Assembly: GCA_006503475.1 (NCBI GenBank)
Contig: RSEH01000357.1
Coordinates: 1 to 36,514, forward strand
Direction: 5' to 3'
DNA: 36,514 bases
Source: Stentor roeselii
Lineage: Eukaryota > Ciliophora > Heterotrichea > Heterotrichida > Stentoridae
Shown here: positions 9,524 through 18,466 of the stretch, one piece after another
Numbering within the stretch: position 1 is the stretch's first letter
Layout of the letters: every line of letters starts with the position of its first letter
Translations under genes and position numbers: made by a program
Notes under the pieces: model-generated
The model's database searches: none
Told to the model about the DNA's origin: nothing
What the model saw: the letters and a program-made list of their open reading frames with translations, nothing else

Positions 9524-10883
9524 TTTTAGGGGTGGTTATTGGAATATTTTTTTGGGTTGGGTATGGAAAGTTTTTGGATTTGAGAGATGTCAGAGTTTGG
9601 AATTGAGTTTTCATTTTGACTAAATGGATGAAATTAATGAATTAAAAAGAATGATTAAAGTTATTTGGATAATTTATAGTAATTTTTATTTAATTTATTG
9701 GGAAAGTGTGTTGTTGTCTTCATAATCTTATGTTTTTAGCCTTTTATGGTATATTCTGTAGCAAAGTTAGAAATTAAATTTGGATTAATTACTGTTTATG
9801 TTAAAACTACTATAATTTAATCTTTGATTTCAATATCATTTCTTCAAACTAAACTTTCAGATAAATCTTGGAGAGGTTAATTAATTCTAAATAACGTAGA
9901 ATTATTAATTATTTTAAATTAATCGAATTTTAAATAATTTTTCATTTAATTCATTTAAAAATTATTCAAATAGTAATTGTAGTGATTCAAATTTATATAG
10001 GCTTCTACTTTAAATAATTTTTAAGCATTAAGTGAAGTTTTCATATGATTAACTAAGTAAATGCAAGATTTTCGAAACTATTATTTTCATTCGATTCACC
10101 AAGACTTATCTCAACCTGAGCGAGAACTATGCACAACCACAACATGAAATCATTCAATAATTATTAATTAATATTAATCAAACATACTAAGATTAAAATT
10201 AATCAATACTTTAAATCAATCAAAATTTTTCTGATGAAATTTAAAATTTATTATTACCTTGAATATGCTATAGTAATTAAATTTTATGATAAAGCATAAT
10301 GATTAATCTAGAAAATTCTAAGTCTATTGGATAAATTATTAATTTTTGTATCAAAGACTATAAAAGGTAGATCATTTTTATACAAAAGGATAGATTTTTT
10401 TTTTATATTTCATCGAATTTACTCATAAATATATCTTATGAGCCCTTAATCATGTGATTAAAAACTAATTTAAATATAATCTCTTTTTTAATCTTGAATG
10501 TAAATTTAGGTGTTTCTATTAATTATTATAAGTTTATGATTTGGTAAATACCAAGATTTTAAATTTTTTAGATACAAATCATATCGACTAATAGAAATTT
10601 AAATACCCAAGATATTCTGCATCCTTAAAAAAATAAAAAAGGAAAAATTCTCAGTGAGGGAAGTCTTTGAAAATTAATATATATATATTTCATGTTCAAT
10701 AAAGTTCATAGTAAATTAACTTAAATTCAAATCTGACTGGCCGAAAGAAACTCAAATTTAGTTTGTTTAAACAAAGATATACCTAATTAAAAGATATTAG
10801 GGAAAGAAATTGAAAAGTTCATTTACTAGCAGAATTCTCTTTAAAAGATTTGATAATTACTTGGTGTGAAAAATAAAATTTTA
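9524..10883. other. AT-rich gene-free DNA, left part of the island
   Basis: About 1.36 kb with no open frame of note on either strand and long A/T runs. The first 100 nt are the 5' flank of the minus-strand gene. Beyond an imperfect inverted repeat (10513-10597) and a 14-nt palindrome TTTGTTTAAACAAA (10762-10775) I see no structure. It may be the 5' part of the decayed transposon that follows, but no terminal repeats could be identified. Confidence 0.5.
10513..10597. repeat. Nested imperfect inverted repeat
   Basis: Outer arms TTTCTATTA (10513-10521) and TAATAGAAA (10589-10597) pair perfectly. Inner arms TATGATTTG (10535-10543) and CAAATCATA (10575-10583) also pair, and a small palindrome TTGGTAAATACCAA lies at their left side. 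The DNA could fold into a cruciform or a foldback of about 85 nt. In such AT-rich DNA part of this could be chance. Confidence 0.4.
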
Positions 10884-11710
10884 ATAAATGAACAAAACTG
10901 AAAATCTTCTGGAGATTTGCTATTGACGAAAGATTTTAGGAATTATCATAAGTATCTGTGGAGATGACAAAAGTTTAATATTAGCAAAAGTATTAGAAAT
11001 CAGTCAATGATGGAAAATTAAAATATAAAGATCAATAAATTTTTCCTGATCTATTTTGGGCTCATGAATATTTGCAAAAAAATGCAGCACTTGAGCTTCA
11101 TTAGTAGAACTACTGTTGAGAGTTTTTATTATGTCCTCGAGATGTATGTTTGATATTATTAGAAAAAAATCCTTAATTCATAGAGGAATAGATGAAAATA
11201 ACGATCCAATAATTGTAGAAATAGACTAAATTACTTTTTAAAGCCATATAAAACAAAGGAAGATATGGAAGCGAATGATGAGTATTTTGCGGTAGAGAAA
11301 TAGATTCAAAGTTATATTTTCTTCAGACTCTTGAAAATAGGACTACAAAAATATTAGAAGCTTTGATATTTGAATGGATTCTACCAAGTGGTCATATTAT
11401 GATCAATGGCTCGACGTCATACAATGAAATTGAAATTATTCATAATGGAATTTATATTCATCGATTGGTAATTCATCAACATAACTTTGTAGATCAATTG
11501 AAAAAAAGTATCTGCACTCAAAATATTAAAAATTTATAGTCAAGGGTTAAATGTAAATTCAGAAAATAGTATATCATGCCGAATCGTAAATTATTTTTAA
11601 GCCATTTATTTAAATTCACATGAAGACAGCAAGGTAAATCGAAAAATTATTTTGGAAGAATTTGAATGAATTAGATATTCTTATCAAATTTATAATGATT
11701 ACCATAATAA
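10884..11710 (+). pseudogene. Decayed Merlin/IS1595-type (ISXO2-like) transposase
   Basis: Three plus-strand frames read together give a recognisable DDE transposase. The first part has a remnant zinc ribbon and KYLWR followed by SKSIRNQSMMEN, the 'WRC...SIRKGSFFE' block, then FFLIYFGL and FISRTTVES. After a shift comes IIVEID (Asp codon 11224-11226, the first catalytic residue). After another shift come KGRYGSE, VFCGREIDSKLY, WILPSGHIMINGSTSYNE, HRLVIHQHNFVD, CTQNIKNL and SRVKCKFRK. This is the Merlin/ISXO2 order. The second catalytic Asp is Asn (AAT 11405-11407) and the catalytic Glu is Lys (AAA 11528-11530). At least two frameshifts and many stops (e.g. TGA-TGA near 11278, TAG 11537-11539) show it is dead. 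Ends are approximate; terminal inverted repeats and target duplication were not found by eye. Confidence 0.72.
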
Positions 11711-13108
11711 TATATTTTCTGCTTCTAACTTTATATTATCATTTTTATTCAAATATTTAGATCTTAAAAAAAACTATAAAGATATAAAAAGTGTAAATTC
11801 TGGCATTTGGCTAGGATTTTAATTTATTTAACAAATTTAAAATATGATTATTTTTCAATTCTTCGAATATATGTTTTAGTTGCACTTACAATTGTTATTA
11901 ATTGCTCCTTGTGTGATTGGTTGTTTTCTGCTTCAAAAGTTTGATCTATATTATATATTCTTCGAATCATTATCAAAATTAAGTAAAGTCAATGCTCTAG
12001 GTAATTATTATCATAGAATTGAATTATCTGAATATGAATCCTTACTAACAGATAGTGGGTATGATTATGTAGAGAATAAATAGAGATGGCACTATTACGA
12101 AACCTACATTCCAACGATAAAAAATTTGATCCAGTCATAAGTAAAATCCAATAATTATATTTAATCCAAAGTTACCTTCTAAAAATGAGTATTGAGTTGA
12201 GCTCTATCAATTATATGCAATAGAAAACGATTATTTATGCTCTATTAAATGATTGAGTTGTTAGGGACATATCGAATATAATCTATAGTTCAATAAAGAA
12301 CTTTCAAACTAGTACAGGTGACGATAGTAATGCTTAGGGTAAATAAAGATTATTTTAATAGTACTAAGTGAGTCATTTACTCTGAATTTAACATTTTTTT
12401 AGACAGTCTAGCAGCATTCCCTTAATCAAATATTAATTCTTCTGATAAATCCTTTACTGAGATGATAATCTGTTTTAATAAACAAACTAAGATCTTAAGT
12501 TCTCAATGAGCATATTAAACTAAATCAAAAAATTTTTAAAATTTTATCTTTACCATTTTCTTGCTTAGAAGCAAATCAAATGACTGATGTAGCAGCTGAA
12601 AACACAAACATAGCTTCTTTACTATAAAGAGTTGTGAATAGTTTTCAGTTCCAACCAATCGGCACACCCTACAAACCTAGATCCTGGAATTTCCAAAGGT
12701 TTTTATGAATGAATTTAATAATTTTGGTTGACTGTTAAGAACTACACTAAGGTCAGAAAAATTATCTAATTTGTAAAAAGGACTGTATGATGACGTATCC
12801 TACCCTCATGGTAATTGAACTACTTCGATAAAGACTAGCATCTTAAGAACCCTCCTGAGAGCGGAACCTGGAAAATATGCCCTAAACCCTTCACGTCAAA
12901 TTTAAAAATCCTTTACCAAGTCATTCCAAAACCCATAAAAACCAAACCCACCACCTAAATCTCTCAAAACCCAATATTCCACAAACCAAGACCCTTCCCT
13001 AAACCAGCCAACCCAATTTCCTATCCCACATAACTTTACCCAAATAAATCTAAATCCATGCAAAACCTTCCATGTTGTGCCTGAGTCTTTAACGATATAA
13101 TTAATTAA
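11711..13108. other. Gene-free DNA, right part of the island
   Basis: About 1.4 kb. It holds one short open stretch (11880-12083, 67 residues, no recognised homology, flanked by stops) that I do not call as a gene. From about 12700 the base composition becomes less AT-rich. The last 200 nt (12888-13090) contain very few G on the plus strand and are the 5' flank of the Cdh1 gene. Confidence 0.5.
12888..13108 (+). promoter_or_regulatory. G-depleted 5' flank of the Cdh1 gene
   Basis: The roughly 200 nt before ATG 13109 are made almost only of A, C and T: I count about five G in some 185 nt. The same bias, on the sense strand, is seen upstream of other genes in this window. Whether it is transcribed leader or promoter cannot be told. 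Confidence 0.4.
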
Positions 13109-14416
13109 ATGCAGTTAGATTCACCAACGAAGTCGATAGTTCGAAAAGGTAGCCTGAACGACAACGAAAAGTACTCAGAAAGGTTCATTCCGAACCGTAC
13201 AAGTCTTACGCTTCTGTCCAGTTTCGACAAACTCAGCGATGACAGAGTCCTTTTAAGTCAAAATTTTGATGAGCAGCAGGCCGCATACTCAACTTTATTG
13301 CATTCACAGTTATCACAAGCACCGAATAGTGGCTTATTCAGAAAGAAACTGTTTAAATTTGCAGCAGAGAACCCAGGGAAGGAAAACCAAGTTTCGGAAC
13401 TGGCTAGTGAGGAGATTTACTCACCGCTGAAGACTCAGAGGAAGATTCCGAAACAGCCTTTTAAAGTTCTTGATGCTCCTGCTTTGCAGGATGATTTCTA
13501 CTTGAACTTACTAGACTGGTCCTGCACCAATCACCTAAGCGTAGGTCTGGGATCCTGCGTATACATCTGGAACGCGAGTAACTCAAAAGTAACAAAACTT
13601 TGCGACCTGGGTGCAGGTGACTCAGTCACAAGTGTAGCCTGGTCTCAAAACGGTTCAAACATTTCAGTAGGTACCGGAAAAGGTACTATATTATTATGGG
13701 ACGCATATCGTTCAAAGCTAATCCGAAGCTTTTCAGGCCACACAGGCCGCGTGGGTGCATTAGCCTGGAACAACCGAATCCTAACATCAGGTTCCCGTGA
13801 CAGGCAGATTCTCCATCGGGACATCCGTTGTTCGATCGAGTCAGTGGCCCGTTTATATTCACACAAGCAAGAAGTCTGTGGCCTTAAATGGTCATTTGAC
13901 GAGCAGCAGTTAAGTTCAGGCGGAAACGACAATAAACTGATGCTTTGGAACCTGCACTCAACACAACCAGTGAATAAATTTTCCCAACACACGGCAGCTG
14001 TGAAGGCAATGGCCTGGTCCCCGCATCAGCATGGACTTCTTGCTTCAGGAGGAGGAACAGCTGACAGGACTATCCGTTATTGGAACACCCTGACGTGCGA
14101 GCAGGTCCACAGCGTTGATACCGGTTCTCAAGTATGTAATTTGGTATTTTCTAAGAATACGAAAGAACTGGTATCGACTCACGGGTACTCTTTAAATCAG
14201 ATTATTTTGTGGAAGGACAGTGATTATACAAAAGTCGCTACTTTAACTGGACATACTTTCAGAGTACTTTATCTTGCAATGAGTCCTGATGGACAAACTG
14301 TTGTCACCGGCGCTGGAGATGAAACTTTGAGGTTCTGGGAAGTCTTCCCTGATTGCAAGTCGCAGGAAAATTTGAATCGAAACTGTTTAATGCCGAGTGC
14401 GTATGACTTAAGATAA
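13109..14416 (+). CDS. FZR1: Cdh1/Fizzy-related APC/C activator, WD40 protein
   Basis: A 435-residue protein, ATG 13109, TAA 14414. It has a C-box, ERFIPNRTS (residues 24-32), which binds the anaphase-promoting complex, a KEN box (91-93), then RKIPKQPFKVLDAPALQDDFY-type sequence that is the hallmark of Cdh1/Fzr just before the propeller. Seven WD40 blades follow (for example LDWSCTNHLSVGLGSCVYIW, SGSRDRQILHRD, LMLWNLHSTQ, RTIRYWNTL, TLRFWEVF). Cdh1 recruits KEN and D-box substrates to the APC/C for ubiquitination in late mitosis and G1. The last two residues are Leu-Arg where most members have the Ile-Arg tail. Length and motifs are complete, so it looks functional. Cdc20 is less likely given the segment before the propeller. 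Confidence 0.93.
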   Translation: MQLDSPTKSIVRKGSLNDNEKYSERFIPNRTSLTLLSSFDKLSDDRVLLSQNFDEQQAAYSTLLHSQLSQAPNSGLFRKKLFKFAAENPGKENQVSELASEEIYSPLKTQRKIPKQPFKVLDAPALQDDFYLNLLDWSCTNHLSVGLGSCVYIWNASNSKVTKLCDLGAGDSVTSVAWSQNGSNISVGTGKGTILLWDAYRSKLIRSFSGHTGRVGALAWNNRILTSGSRDRQILHRDIRCSIESVARLYSHKQEVCGLKWSFDEQQLSSGGNDNKLMLWNLHSTQPVNKFSQHTAAVKAMAWSPHQHGLLASGGGTADRTIRYWNTLTCEQVHSVDTGSQVCNLVFSKNTKELVSTHGYSLNQIILWKDSDYTKVATLTGHTFRVLYLAMSPDGQTVVTGAGDETLRFWEVFPDCKSQENLNRNCLMPSAYDLR

Positions 14417-14444
14417 TTTTAAGGATAATGTAGAATTAATACAG

Positions 14445-16019
14445 TTAATCGGCGTAGATAAACTCGTCGTCTTCTGTGATTCCTACTATGAAACGATAGG
14501 AGTCTAATACGCAGGGTGTTGCTTTGTTTGGAGAAGTGCAAGTTGTTGGGAGGGAATGAAGAGGGTTCTGCATTAGGTATAGGGACTCTTGGGAATATGT
14601 CGTTTGTACTCGTGATGATAGGTCTTCTGGCTCGAGGTAGATACTTTTGGGAAATGGAAGACTTTTTAGGGAATCTAGACGGGATGTTATTGACCAGGAG
14701 TTTGGGGAGATTGTTGAGTATTCTTTGTTTGGGGTTAGAGAGTCTTGACCTATCGAAGAATTATTTCTTGAATCATCAGCTGTATCCGAAGAAGGCCTTT
14801 GATTAGAAGGACTACTCTGATGTGAACTAACAACAGATTCAGGAGAATGCGTGATAATAATTTCCGTCGAAGCATTAACAATATCCTCACTATTCAACAA
14901 CTTATCCTTAATCTCCTCAATAATCTCCTTAATTTCATAAGTCTCATCTTTCAAATAATTCTTCTCAACTAAAATAATTGAATCATCCAGCATTTCAGGA
15001 CTCAAAGTTTCCATCTGACTCAATTTCTGCATCGAGTCATCCAAAAGGTCTCCTCCAAAAGGCGGCGAAGCTTTATTAACCTCAGTCGTAGCCGGTGAAG
15101 GGTTCTGTACAAAACTCAACAATTTAATTTCTAAAGCTTCTCCTTCAAAAACACTTGTTTTCGGTGACTGAAAAGGATTTCCTAAATTTTCTTGTAAATC
15201 CTGACGATTTTCCACTTCACTAAAAGATTCAACTGCGATTTCCGATAATCTTTCAGGGTTCTCAACATATCTCTTAGAACTTTTCAAATCATGAACATTT
15301 TTACGTTTTTTCCTAGTCACATTTTTTACTTGCAATACATTCTTAACAGGTTTTTTTACTTTATAAAGACGACTGATCATTGCATTAAGTTCATCTTGTT
15401 GCAATTTTCGATTTAAAGTTTGAGAGTCTTCAATGCGACTTGAAGAGTTTCCTCGGGTGTTATAAAGTCGGTCTACTGAAGCCTTTTGCTCTAAAGCTGA
15501 GAATCTTCGAGGTCTATGACTGGACTGAAGGTCTTTTTCGTATAAACTCTTTATAACCCGCTCGTCTTGAGTCAGTCGAGCAAAGACCTGAGGGTCCAAC
15601 TTTCTTTTTGGGTGACGGGCATTCGCTACTTGCAAGGCTTCTTCGAATTCTGTCGCTTCTTTTTCTTCTTTTCTTTTTTTCATCTTCATCTCGCGGTAGT
15701 AAGCGTCGGAATGAAGCCGCTCTGCCCAGGTCTGGTCAAAAATCGAACTTTCATCGATTTTTGACTGAAAACTCGTGTCGTTCGAATTCAAGATTTTTGA
15801 ATGATTTTTCGAGGACTTTTTCATGCTCTTGAAAAAAGAATGAGATGAGTCCTCTCCTTGTAAAGCTTTTAAAAGTTGTCTTCGATGATTGTCGAGGATA
15901 AGCTGGTCAACGACAGTCATTCCAGAAGTATCAAGAACTCTTATCCAGTTGTTGATAGATTTTGCATCTTTTGACTCGAAACTGTTTTCTTTGATGATTT
16001 TAGACAAATTTAAATTCAT
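14445..16019 (-). CDS. Unrecognised 524-residue protein with RLY-type repeats
   Basis: ATG at 16019, TAA at 14445. The N-terminal 240 residues contain short repeats with the pattern (E/D)RL(Y/H) followed by basic residues: AERLHSDAYYREMKMKKRKE, IKSLYEKDLQ, VDRLYNTRG and ISRLYKVKKP. Such repeats are common in coiled-coil and cytoskeletal proteins of ciliates and other protists. The C-terminal half is acidic and Ser/Thr-rich, very likely disordered, with many potential phosphorylation sites. No enzyme domain is seen. It converges on Cdh1 with 28 nt between stops and diverges from the FHA gene with 70 nt between starts. Confidence 0.75.
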   Translation of the reverse strand: MNLNLSKIIKENSFESKDAKSINNWIRVLDTSGMTVVDQLILDNHRRQLLKALQGEDSSHSFFKSMKKSSKNHSKILNSNDTSFQSKIDESSIFDQTWAERLHSDAYYREMKMKKRKEEKEATEFEEALQVANARHPKRKLDPQVFARLTQDERVIKSLYEKDLQSSHRPRRFSALEQKASVDRLYNTRGNSSSRIEDSQTLNRKLQQDELNAMISRLYKVKKPVKNVLQVKNVTRKKRKNVHDLKSSKRYVENPERLSEIAVESFSEVENRQDLQENLGNPFQSPKTSVFEGEALEIKLLSFVQNPSPATTEVNKASPPFGGDLLDDSMQKLSQMETLSPEMLDDSIILVEKNYLKDETYEIKEIIEEIKDKLLNSEDIVNASTEIIITHSPESVVSSHQSSPSNQRPSSDTADDSRNNSSIGQDSLTPNKEYSTISPNSWSITSRLDSLKSLPFPKSIYLEPEDLSSRVQTTYSQESLYLMQNPLHSLPTTCTSPNKATPCVLDSYRFIVGITEDDEFIYAD

Positions 16020-16089
16020 TGTTTTTATTATTCATACCATTTGTTCTTTGAAGCTTTTCAGTCAAGACCTGCGAAAATTTCGATAAATA
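16020..16089. promoter_or_regulatory. Shared 5' region of divergent RLY-repeat and FHA genes
   Basis: Only 70 nt separate the two ATGs, so the promoters must be very short, overlapping, or extend into coding sequence. No motif can be named; the role is inferred from gene orientation. Confidence 0.35.
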
Positions 16090-16941
16090 ATGGAAAGACT
16101 TAGACAATTTTTTTCTGTTTTGTCTCGTCGTTGTTGTTTTTCGAATGAATACACCAGCACCGAGCAGGAGGACCGGGAAGTGAAAGGGTCTTTGGATATA
16201 ACAAGTTCTCAGATACCTGCTCATGTTTTACATTCAAAGGCGATTACATTGAAGTTGGTTGTCGTTGAAAGTGAAAAAATGACGGTGGATAAAGTTTTCA
16301 TTATAGAGCCAACTGGTCTTATTAACAGTGATAGGAACAATCATGGAGATAACTGTGTTTATGCTGGAAGCCTTTATAGTGAAGACAACAGAGTAGTTAA
16401 TGATATTATCCTGCCTTTCAATGAAAATGGAGTTGGAAGAAGACATTTTATGATTATGTATAAAGAACACCCTAGTCCTGGGTTTTACTTGAAAGACTTG
16501 GGAGATGGAATGGGAACTTTTGTTAGGATCAGTCAGTCTCTCCCTTTGAAAAACAATTTCATTGTTTCCTTTGGAGAAAGTCACATGATTGTCATTCTTG
16601 ATAATGGACCTGCACCGAAAATCACTCTTAGGTTCATTGATGGACCGAAAATTGATCAACGCTTGTAAGGCATAAACAGAAAATTCACTCCTAAGGACTC
16701 ACCTATCACTATCGGAAGAATGACTGACTGTACTATCAAGTTTGATGATAACAGCTTGTCGAGGTATCATTGTCTTATTAGCTTTAAGGATAAGTGGGTT
16801 GTTCAGGATGGAGATGGAAAAGTTCAGAGTACGAATGGAACTTGGCTTTTTGTTGAAGAGTTTTTTGAAGTTTATCATGAAATGATTATGAAAGTTGGAG
16901 AGACAACTTTTCGAACTGAGCTTTTTCATGGAAAACAATAG
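16090..16941 (+). CDS. Tandem FHA-domain protein, one intron
   Basis: ATG 16090; exons 16090-16664 and 16680-16941 (TAG 16939), giving 278 residues. The second exon holds a clear FHA domain: PITIGRMTDCTIKFDDNSLSRYHCLI has the GR and S..H residues that bind phosphothreonine, followed by STNGTWLF. The first exon carries a weaker FHA-like unit (about residues 85-180) with GRRHFMIMY, KDLGDGMGTFV and IVSFGESHMIVIL but without the GR...S..H set, so it may not bind phosphopeptide. The N-terminus is basic with a CC pair. FHA proteins read phosphothreonine in signalling; the partner is unknown. The intron lies exactly between the two units. Confidence 0.85.
16665..16679 (+). other. 15-nt intron in the FHA gene
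   Basis: GTAAGGCATAAACAG. It contains the in-frame TAA that would otherwise end the first exon; removal gives ...DQRL followed by KFTPKDSPITIGR and completes the second FHA domain. Confidence 0.93.
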
Positions 16942-17238
16942 AATTTTATATTTTAAATTGTGGGATATTTTTCATTGGGGTTTACTTGGGTATTTATTTT
17001 ATTTTGAAAGAGGTTTTGATGGATTTAAGGAATTTAGTGGATTAATTTTGATGTTTAGGCTAGTTTATTTTCTGGTAATTTATGATTTATGTCTCTGAGT
17101 TATTTGACAAAAAATCATTGAGGTGTATTTAATATCTGTGAATTGTAATTATTGTCCATTCTTATTTTTCTAGGCAATAATTCTATCAAATAATCAGCCT
17201 GTTATTAACAGTCTAAATCCTCATTATAATTAAATCAA
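16942..17238. other. Intergenic, AT-rich
   Basis: A 297-nt gap between the FHA and PH genes. A short open frame overlaps its start but has no support. No repeat or RNA gene is seen. Confidence 0.55.
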
Positions 17239-18069
17239 ATGGGCTGTTGCTCATGTAAATTACAATGCGGTCAATACCCCGAAAATGAAATTTCCCAAGT
17301 AATCCTAAAAGTAACCAAAACTCAGATCGTCGAAGACCATTCCATCCATTCACCGATCCCAGAGCCAAAAATGTCTCCAATAAAACCTGAAGAAAACTCA
17401 ACCCTAAAGCCAGAATCGAATTCCTTCCACAGCAATTTCAAGCTAAATTCTGCAGAGATCTCAAAAATTGACTTATCAATGACACGAAAACTCGACGATG
17501 TGCTTCAAGAAGGTGAGTTGCAGAAGTACCGTCCAGGTTTTACGAAACAATTCATAACTCGATGGTGTGTCTTGACAAGTGAAAGTTTTATGTACTTTAA
17601 AAATCGAAGTTCTGCTCAGATTTGGGGACAAGCTCCTTTATTTTACGTGCGAATCTCTGAAATACAAACAGTCAGCAAGTAATTTTTACCCAGGGTGAAC
17701 TTCAAGATACCTGGCGTTAATGAAAACATGGAACAATTTGAAATTTTTTTGAAATCTGAGGATTTTTCTGTTAAACTTTCAAGGGAAACTGATAAAATAC
17801 CGCTTATGAGATCGATCATTGATAAGGTCAGTGCTAATAATGAAAAGGATTGTGTTGTTAAAGGAATGCTTATGAAAAGACCTCTTAGACATGATTCACC
17901 TGAAAAAGGAGATGGGGATATTCAGCCTATTACTAGTGAAAGAGTTTCGTGGAGTATGAGAGAGTTGGAGTGGTTTGCATCTGAAAAAAGATTGTTGTTT
18001 ATTGCAGAGACTGCACTTGAAAGGGATTTTTGGATTATGAATTTAATGAAAGCGAGCAAGTCGGAATAG
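17239..18069 (+). CDS. PH-domain protein with acylation-type N-terminus, one intron
   Basis: ATG 17239; exons 17239-17678 and 17694-18069 (TAG), giving 271 residues. The start MGCCSC has Gly2 with Cys3, Cys4 and Cys6, a pattern suited to N-myristoylation plus palmitoylation, so membrane anchoring is likely. Residues about 25-85 are Pro/Ser/Glu-rich linker. From about residue 90 the sequence EGELQKYRPGFTKQF.TRWCVL..ESFMYFKN is the first half of a PH domain; the domain then runs through the intron to the C-terminal helix FIAETALERDFWIMNLMKA. The Lys and Arg in the first strands could bind phosphoinositides. No catalytic domain is present, so it may be an adaptor. It lies upstream of the PDK1-like gene on the same strand, but a link is not shown. 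Confidence 0.83.
17679..17693 (+). other. 15-nt intron in the PH gene
   Basis: GTAATTTTTACCCAG with an in-frame TAA; removal joins ...IQTVSK to VNFKIPGVNENM and continues the PH domain. Confidence 0.93.
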
Positions 18070-18466
18070 ACTGTTTAATTAAATTGATGTTGTAATGATT
18101 TGATTAAGGTAATAATAATTTACTTCAATAAATTGATTTTGTAATGATTTAATTCAATTTTTATATTTACTTTAATGTTGTAATGATTTGATTGAAGTAA
18201 TAATAATTTACTTAAATATAATTCTATTAGCATCTATAGTGTCATGATTAACTTTATAAAAGGAATGGATTCAATTTTTATATGATTTTCTTCAATATAG
18301 TAACGATTTAATTAAACTAATAATAATTTACTTCAATATAGTGCTAATAACATCTCTATATTCATGATTAACTTTATAAAAAGTAATAGTTTACTTCAAA
18401 AAGCATTAAACTAAAACAAATTAATAAAAAATCTTCAATCATCTAAAATCCTCTTCTAAAATAATC
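18070..18466. repeat. Degenerate tandem repeats in an AT-rich spacer, unit about 120 nt
   Basis: The 397-nt gap holds repeated sequence. The two clearest copies lie exactly 120 nt apart, 18181-18267 and 18301-18387; each contains a TAAYGATTTRATT block, then TAATAATAATTTACTT, then CATGATTAACTTTATAAAA. Shorter copies of the first blocks start near 18092 and 18141. There is no open frame. The last 80 nt before ATG 18467 are poor in G. Function unknown. Confidence 0.7.

Noticed and set aside
11880-12083. 67-residue open frame in the gene-free island
   Set aside because: It lies between stops in AT-rich DNA, has no homology I recognise and no intron that extends it. Reading TAA/TAG as Gln would lengthen it, but nothing else here supports that code.
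12580-12710. Possible coding remnant ending in a Pro/Arg/Trp-rich stretch just left of the Cdh1 leader
   Set aside because: One frame gives a protein-like run, but it is short, interrupted by TAA and TGA and matches no family I recognise.
12880-12889. CCCTAAACCC as a telomere remnant
   Set aside because: A single telomere-like word in a C/A-rich stretch, without tandem repetition; heterotrich telomeres as I recall them have a different unit.
9524-13108. tRNA or other structured RNA genes in the island
   Set aside because: I looked for B-box-like GGTTCGA/GGTTCAA words and cloverleaf arms on both strands by eye and saw none; a covariance-model scan could still find one.
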